From CAYLJV01 sp964554215 (GTDB lineage: Archaea > Hadarchaeota > Hadarchaeia > Hadarchaeales > JAGGTB01), in NCBI GenBank assembly GCA_964554215.1, contig CAZKND010000003.1:1-37255 (forward strand): a DNA stretch of 37,255 bases, written 5' to 3'. The notes beneath the pieces are model-generated. The model searched no databases, was not told the DNA's origin, and saw nothing but the letters and a program-made list of their open reading frames with translations. Within the stretch, counting starts at the first letter, position 1; each line of letters starts with the position of its first letter. This document shows positions 33,720 to 37,255 of this stretch, in pieces. Made by a program: the position numbers and the translations under genes.

Positions 33720-34097
33720 ATGATGAATGATTCAAACTCTCAGTTGAATGAAAAAGAGAAGGAAGTTATCGAAAGATGTGGTACAGAACCAAAGTTCTCT
33801 TCCAACTTACTAGACAAAGATGAAAAGGGTATATACAAATGCAAAAAGTGTGGTCAAGAACTCTTTTCCAGTAAACACAAGTTCAATTCAGGAACAGGTT
33901 GGCCAAGCTTTTATGACCTGATAAGTGAAAACTCAGTTGAAATAAAAAAAGATGAAAGCAAAGGCATGGTCAGAAAGGAAGTGATTTGCTCTAAATGCGG
34001 GGCCCACTTAGGACACGTGTTCAATGACGGACCTTCTGACAAAACCGGTAAGAGATACTGCATAAACGGTATATCACTCGAATTTGAAGGGGATTAA
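33720..34097 (+). CDS. msrB: peptide methionine (R)-S-oxide reductase
   Basis: MsrB reduces the R epimer of methionine sulfoxide in proteins. Zinc-binding CxxC pairs (CKKCG and CSKCG), FNSGTGWPSFYD, GHVFNDGP and the catalytic cysteine in KRYCINGISLEF are all present; the serine common after RYCIN is replaced by glycine. The frame can start upstream at TTG 33678, but ATG 33720 (or 33723) gives the usual length of about 125 residues; neither start has a clear ribosome site. It overlaps the beginning of msrA, so both epimers are handled by one operon, as expected for oxidative repair. Confidence 0.92.
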   Translation: MMNDSNSQLNEKEKEVIERCGTEPKFSSNLLDKDEKGIYKCKKCGQELFSSKHKFNSGTGWPSFYDLISENSVEIKKDESKGMVRKEVICSKCGAHLGHVFNDGPSDKTGKRYCINGISLEFEGD

Positions 34098-34614
34098 GAT
34101 AACTAAAAATGCATATTTAGGAGGAGGTTGTTTCTGGTGTTTGGAAGCAGCGTTCAAAGAATTGAAAGGTGTGGAAAAAGTTTTATCCGGATATGCAGGC
34201 GGTTATACAGAGGATCCTTCCTACAGAGAAGTCTGTTCTGACAAGAACGAACATGCTGAAGTTGTGAAAATATCCTACGACAAATCGGAAATATCCTATG
34301 AAGACTTATTGAAACTTTTCTTCAAAATCCATAACCCTACCACCGAAAACAGAGAAGGACCTGATAGAGGGAACCAATATAGATCAATAATTCTTTACGA
34401 GAACGATAAACAGAAGCAAAAGGCCGAAGAGTTCATCGAAGAGGAATCTCAATACTATTCCGAAGATATCGTCACAGAAGTCAAGCCCTTAGAAAAGTTT
34501 TGGCCGGCAGAGGAAAAGCACCAAGATTACTACGAAAAGAATCCTGATGATTCCTATTGCAGAACATATGTAGCTAAAAAGGTTAACAAGGCGGAAAATT
34601 TTGAAGACGGATAG
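34084..34614 (+). CDS. msrA: peptide methionine (S)-S-oxide reductase
   Basis: MsrA reduces the S epimer of methionine sulfoxide. The catalytic GGCFWCLE motif lies near the N-terminus, followed by GYAGGYTEDPSYREVCS, HAEVVKISYD, RGNQYRS and the EKHQDYYEKNP end. The only standard start in frame before the motif is TTG at 34084, overlapping msrB by 14 bases and lying upstream of the GAAGGGGATT ribosome-site-like run (34086-34095). An ATA at 34099 would be better placed for that site and would give the family's usual short N-terminus, so the true start is uncertain. Translational coupling to msrB is likely. Confidence 0.92.
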   Translation: MKGIKITKNAYLGGGCFWCLEAAFKELKGVEKVLSGYAGGYTEDPSYREVCSDKNEHAEVVKISYDKSEISYEDLLKLFFKIHNPTTENREGPDRGNQYRSIILYENDKQKQKAEEFIEEESQYYSEDIVTEVKPLEKFWPAEEKHQDYYEKNPDDSYCRTYVAKKVNKAENFEDG

Positions 34615-34666
34615 CAAGTAGGATTATTCAAAGGTTTATTAGACAAAATTTTAATATTCTACCTCA

Positions 34667-35101
34667 GTGGCGCCTTTGCAAACATTTCTTCCTCATCCTG
34701 AATTTGAAAGAACAGCTAAAGTCCTTGATTATAAGCGATTGGGAAAGCAGCGGAGTGAAGCTTTGACGATAATTAGAGCGATAGAAGAAGGGAACGGTTG
34801 GGAGAACCATCCTGTCGTAAAGATGTGGACCGGATACACAGAAGCCTTAAAGGTCTATCATGACGAAATTATCCGAGAGTGGATAGATAGGGGCTATGAC
34901 AATAACATGGACCTCTACAGGGTGGAAGGGTCGGTTGATTTCCCCGCCTGGTTGGGCGACGAAAGACTTCATCAAAGCCATAAATCAAATCTGCTGAGAA
35001 AAGAACCGGAATTTTATAGTCAATATGACTGGGATATTTCTCCGGACCTTGACTATTTCTGGCCTACTGAGGAAGATTATGAGGTTAAAGGGCAAGATTG
35101 A
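34667..35101 (+). CDS. Pyr_excise/MSMEG_6728-type protein (pyrimidine-dimer glycosylase-like family)
   Basis: The 144-residue protein starts with GTG and has MAPLQTFLPHPEFERTAKVLDYKRLGKQRSEA-type family sequence: LDYKRLGKQR (21-30), NHPVVKMWTGY (42-52), PAWLGDERLHQSHKSNLLRK (about 94-113) and YFWP near the C-terminus. This belongs to the family named after T4 endonuclease V-like pyrimidine dimer excision proteins, though most cellular members are uncharacterised and their DNA-glycosylase role is assumed. An AAGGTTTATTAG box about 30 bases upstream fits a leaderless message. It is in the same direction as msrBA but probably separate. Confidence 0.8.
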   Translation: MAPLQTFLPHPEFERTAKVLDYKRLGKQRSEALTIIRAIEEGNGWENHPVVKMWTGYTEALKVYHDEIIREWIDRGYDNNMDLYRVEGSVDFPAWLGDERLHQSHKSNLLRKEPEFYSQYDWDISPDLDYFWPTEEDYEVKGQD

Positions 35102-35125
35102 TTTTCGTTCATTCTTCGACTGATG

Positions 35126-35138
35126 GATTATAATTTTT
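35126..35138 (+). promoter_or_regulatory. putative TATA box of the hairpin-rich leader
   Basis: GGATTATAATTTTTAG-type sequence lies about 25-30 bases before the inverted repeats that begin at 35169, suggesting that transcription starts near 35158-35163. Confidence 0.35.
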
Positions 35139-35168
35139 AGGTTTCCCACATTTCACGAATTAATGGTA

Positions 35169-35232
35169 ATCCGGTGGGCCGGATCACTAGAAGTGATCAA
35201 AACAGGGACGCGAGCCTTTAACTTAAAGTTAA
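35169..35232 (+). promoter_or_regulatory. hairpin-rich leader upstream of mini zinc finger
   Basis: Three inverted repeats stand in a row: ATCCGG/CCGGAT (35169-35174 with 35179-35184), GATCACT/AGTGATC (35182-35188 with 35192-35198, loop AGA), and the palindrome TTAACTT-A-AAGTTAA (35218-35232). The first two overlap by three bases, so full pairing of one weakens the other. The stretch lies between a TATA-like box and the gene at 35268, and is more GC-rich than its surroundings at 35171-35216. It could be a regulatory leader or a small RNA; I do not match it to a known riboswitch. Confidence 0.4.
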
Positions 35233-35267
35233 TAGTTTCCATGAGAAGAATATTATTGAGGTATATC

Positions 35268-35417
35268 ATGTCTATTGAAGAGAATGTCGAAAAACTAAAG
35301 ATGACGACTTATAAGTGGACTTGTCCCAAATGCGAGGAGGTAGTTGGACCTGAAGTGACTAAGAAGAAGATACTCAAAGTGGCAAAAGACCATATGAGAG
35401 AAGAACACGAAGAATAA
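35268..35417 (+). CDS. 49-residue zinc-finger mini-protein
   Basis: The product has one potential zinc site, C19-x2-C22 in WTCPKCEEVV and H42-x4-H47 in KDHMREEHEE, a C2H2-like arrangement with a 19-residue spacer containing a basic KKKILK helix. Starting at ATG 35268, it is preceded by GAGGT with 5-base spacing. A longer frame reaching 35163 would run through the hairpin-rich leader and lacks a ribosome site, so I reject it. Small archaeal C2H2 proteins of this kind are common and mostly uncharacterised; nucleic-acid or protein binding is possible. Confidence 0.7.
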   Translation: MSIEENVEKLKMTTYKWTCPKCEEVVGPEVTKKKILKVAKDHMREEHEE

Positions 35418-35481
35418 TCCAATTAGTAAATCAGAAATACAGTTAAAGCCCAATTAAATAATCAGAATACTAATAATCAAT

Positions 35482-37255
35482 TCAGCGTAGTTCTAGTGTA
35501 GCTTTTACAGTTTCTTCACTTTCTTTTTCTATCTCAAAGCCTAATTTTTTACAAAGATTTATCATAGCTTTATTCTTTTTCAAAATCGTGCCCCAAATAG
35601 ATTCTAACCCTTTATCTACGGCGAAGCCTATTATTGCATCCGTCAACTTCTCCCCCAGACCTAACCCCTGCCAAGGATCCCCTACAACTATAGCAAACTC
35701 CCCTGTATTCATATCCGGATCGACAATTAATCGCCCCACTCCTATCATCTTCTCCTCATCATCTTCTTCTAATATACCTACTATAGCCATTTCTCTTCTA
35801 TAGTCAATATTTGTATACCTCACCATATCTTCATGAGATACTTCTTTCATTGGACCAAAAAATCGATAACGCCAAGTCTTTTTTGAAAACGTCTCGAAAA
35901 GATCAAACTCAAGCGGTTCATCTTCAGGTCTTATTGGCCTTAACGTGACGGGTCTACCGTCTTCCAATCTCCATCTCTCAACATACTTTCGAGGGTATGG
36001 CTCTATAACCAAATGCTGCTCCTTATCAGATTTATCAAATAACACATCCTTGCTAATGGTAATCTCCGCATCCAAAACTTCGAACTTTTCATCGGTGTAA
36101 CTGAGAGGATTTATCTTTAACCTTTCAATTTGAGGAAAATCGATTATTAGCTGGGAGAGTTTCAATAAATATTCTTCTAAATTCCGTAAAACCTGAGAAT
36201 CCTTTCCATACTCATTCTCTAAGTAATCAAAGGCTTTTGTATCCTCAATAAGCCTCCGAGCAAGCGTTTGATTAAGAGGTGGGAAATCTACCGAAAGGTC
36301 ATCATAATAATCTAATTTCTCCCCTCCCATACCAAATAAAATTGAAGATTTGAACACTGGATCCTTCTCAGACCCAAGGAAAAGATCCAGTTCACTATCA
36401 ACATCCTTCTGGACAGTTACTCCGTCCATCTCTATATCAGAATAATTCTCTTCGAATTTTTCAGTTATATCCTTAAACTTCTCTTTAACCTCTTTTTTTG
36501 TCCTAGATTTGCGAACAAATCGAGAGTTTCCCCAATCCTTAGCCGTTCCATAAGAGTGAGGCTTCAATATTACAGGAAAACCAACTTTACTAGCATACAT
36601 AGAAGCTTCATTGGGAGAAGTAGCAACATGAATTTCAGGACTTGAAATGCCGTAAGTTGAGAGTACCTTCTTTGATTCCTCCTCGGTAAGAACTTCTCTT
36701 CCATCCTTACTTATCCTCCTCAACATAGCTTTAAGATGATACTTTGGAGGGGTACGATCCACAGGAAGTTCCTCAGGAGTCTCAAGGAGCCTCTCCAGAT
36801 TTCTCGCATGTTTATTCAAATACATATATGCCTTGACTGATTGCTCAGGAGTGAACTGAACGGAATATCCATTCTGACGAAGTTTCTCCCTACTCTCCTC
36901 AACCTTATTACCACCGATCCAACAAGGCAAAATAGGCTTCTTGGTTTTCTTCCTGAGATCTACTATAGCCTCAGCAGCTTTCATAGGGGTCAAAGTCCCC
37001 AAAGGAGCATAGATGCATAAAACTCCGTCAACATTATCATCCTCAGCACAAATTTTCACCGAGTTTCGATATGCCTCAGGTGAGGAATCCCCAGTAACGT
37101 CCACGGGATTATCTAAACTAGCATAAGAAGGTAATTCACCCTTTAACTCGTCAATTGTCGATTCCGAAAAAGAAGCCATCGCCCCATCAAAATGAACTAG
37201 AGAGTCTGCAGCCATCGCTCCCGGCCCACCAGCATTCGTAACAATCGCCAAATTC
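35482..37255 (-). CDS. ADP-forming acyl-CoA synthetase/GNAT acetyltransferase fusion, 5' end cut by window
   Basis: The frame is open to the window edge and begins inside the protein (LAIVTNAGGPGAMA), so the N-terminal CoA-binding domain and the phospho-histidine loop lie outside. Visible parts (numbered from TTG 37251): succinyl-CoA-ligase-like domain (about 1-140), ATP-grasp domain (about 175-400, with GFPVILKPHS and LKINPLSY) and a C-terminal GNAT domain (about 434-589) with the acetyl-CoA loop WQGLGLG (527-533). This is the order found in bacterial Pat/YfiQ protein lysine acetyltransferases and in bifunctional acetate-CoA ligase/GNAT proteins. Whether the synthetase part is active cannot be judged without the missing N-terminus. 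Confidence 0.88.
   Translation of the reverse strand, partial: NLAIVTNAGGPGAMAADSLVHFDGAMASFSESTIDELKGELPSYASLDNPVDVTGDSSPEAYRNSVKICAEDDNVDGVLCIYAPLGTLTPMKAAEAIVDLRKKTKKPILPCWIGGNKVEESREKLRQNGYSVQFTPEQSVKAYMYLNKHARNLERLLETPEELPVDRTPPKYHLKAMLRRISKDGREVLTEEESKKVLSTYGISSPEIHVATSPNEASMYASKVGFPVILKPHSYGTAKDWGNSRFVRKSRTKKEVKEKFKDITEKFEENYSDIEMDGVTVQKDVDSELDLFLGSEKDPVFKSSILFGMGGEKLDYYDDLSVDFPPLNQTLARRLIEDTKAFDYLENEYGKDSQVLRNLEEYLLKLSQLIIDFPQIERLKINPLSYTDEKFEVLDAEITISKDVLFDKSDKEQHLVIEPYPRKYVERWRLEDGRPVTLRPIRPEDEPLEFDLFETFSKKTWRYRFFGPMKEVSHEDMVRYTNIDYRREMAIVGILEEDDEEKMIGVGRLIVDPDMNTGEFAIVVGDPWQGLGLGEKLTDAIIGFAVDKGLESIWGTILKKNKAMINLCKKLGFEIEKESEETVKATLELR

Noticed and set aside
35175..35190. GGGCCGGATCAC resembling the 3' end of 16S rRNA (GGCTGGATCAC)
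   Set aside because: Similarity stops after about 11 bases and no other rRNA sequence is present; it is part of local hairpins.
35163..35267. N-terminal extension of the zinc-finger mini-protein
   Set aside because: It translates the hairpin-rich leader, has no ribosome site, and the downstream ATG has GAGGT at ideal spacing.

Overview
The window is chromosomal archaeal DNA, AT-rich, with strongly acidic proteins (many Glu/Asp-rich surfaces) and archaeal or eukaryote-like information genes: RqcH/NEMF, Fap7-type kinase, Tsr3, Sec61-beta and an archaeal-type glycyl-tRNA synthetase. Promoters look archaeal (AT-rich TATA-like boxes about 25 bases before starts, GAGGT-type ribosome sites, some probably leaderless genes). 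The acidic proteins suggest a salt-adapted euryarchaeote living anaerobically by heterotrophy, for example an uncultured brine lineage such as MSBL1. That placement is inference; no rRNA gene is present. I see no tRNA, CRISPR array, prophage or insertion sequence. Two N runs (19864-19873 and 31187-31286) show a scaffolded draft assembly.

Layout. 1-3250: small membrane protein, PEBP-family protein, RqcH and a stand-alone Lrp-type effector domain. 3255-5262: dapL-dapF, consecutive lysine-pathway steps. 5263-5661: no protein gene, but a hairpin-rich segment that may encode a small RNA. 5662-8119: small membrane protein, cupin glucose-6-phosphate isomerase, Fap7-like kinase, then Tsr3 and a 56-residue Sec61-beta on the opposite strand. 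8255-11061: amidohydrolase, a tiny basic ORF and glyS. 11099-16943: AEC transporter and a glycerol module, with glpA-like, FAD/NAD oxidoreductase and DUF1667 genes divergent from glpK. 16955-22179: membrane protein, MrfA-like helicase, PIN-like DUF5615 protein and a tandem pair of dolichol-kinase-like genes. 22347-30178: receiver/six-PAS histidine kinase, tungsten aldehyde:ferredoxin oxidoreductase, DUF1614 protein and a B12-binding radical SAM protein. 30381-37255: pyruvate phosphate dikinase (interrupted only by a false gap), small unknown protein, msrB-msrA, Pyr_excise-family protein, mini zinc finger with a structured leader, and an ADP-forming acyl-CoA synthetase/GNAT fusion cut by the window end.

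Metabolic reading (inference): glycerol enters through GlpK and the GlpA-like dehydrogenase to DHAP; cupin PGI and PPDK serve reversible glycolysis/gluconeogenesis; AOR oxidises aldehydes with ferredoxin; the acyl-CoA synthetase/GNAT protein more likely acts in protein acetylation or acyl-CoA metabolism. MsrA/MsrB and the helicase add oxidative-damage and DNA-damage functions. No obvious new multi-gene defence or mobile system is visible. The least explained signals are the 5410-5487 RNA candidate, the leaderless basic ORF fused by ATGA to glyS, and the hairpin-rich leader at 35169-35232.
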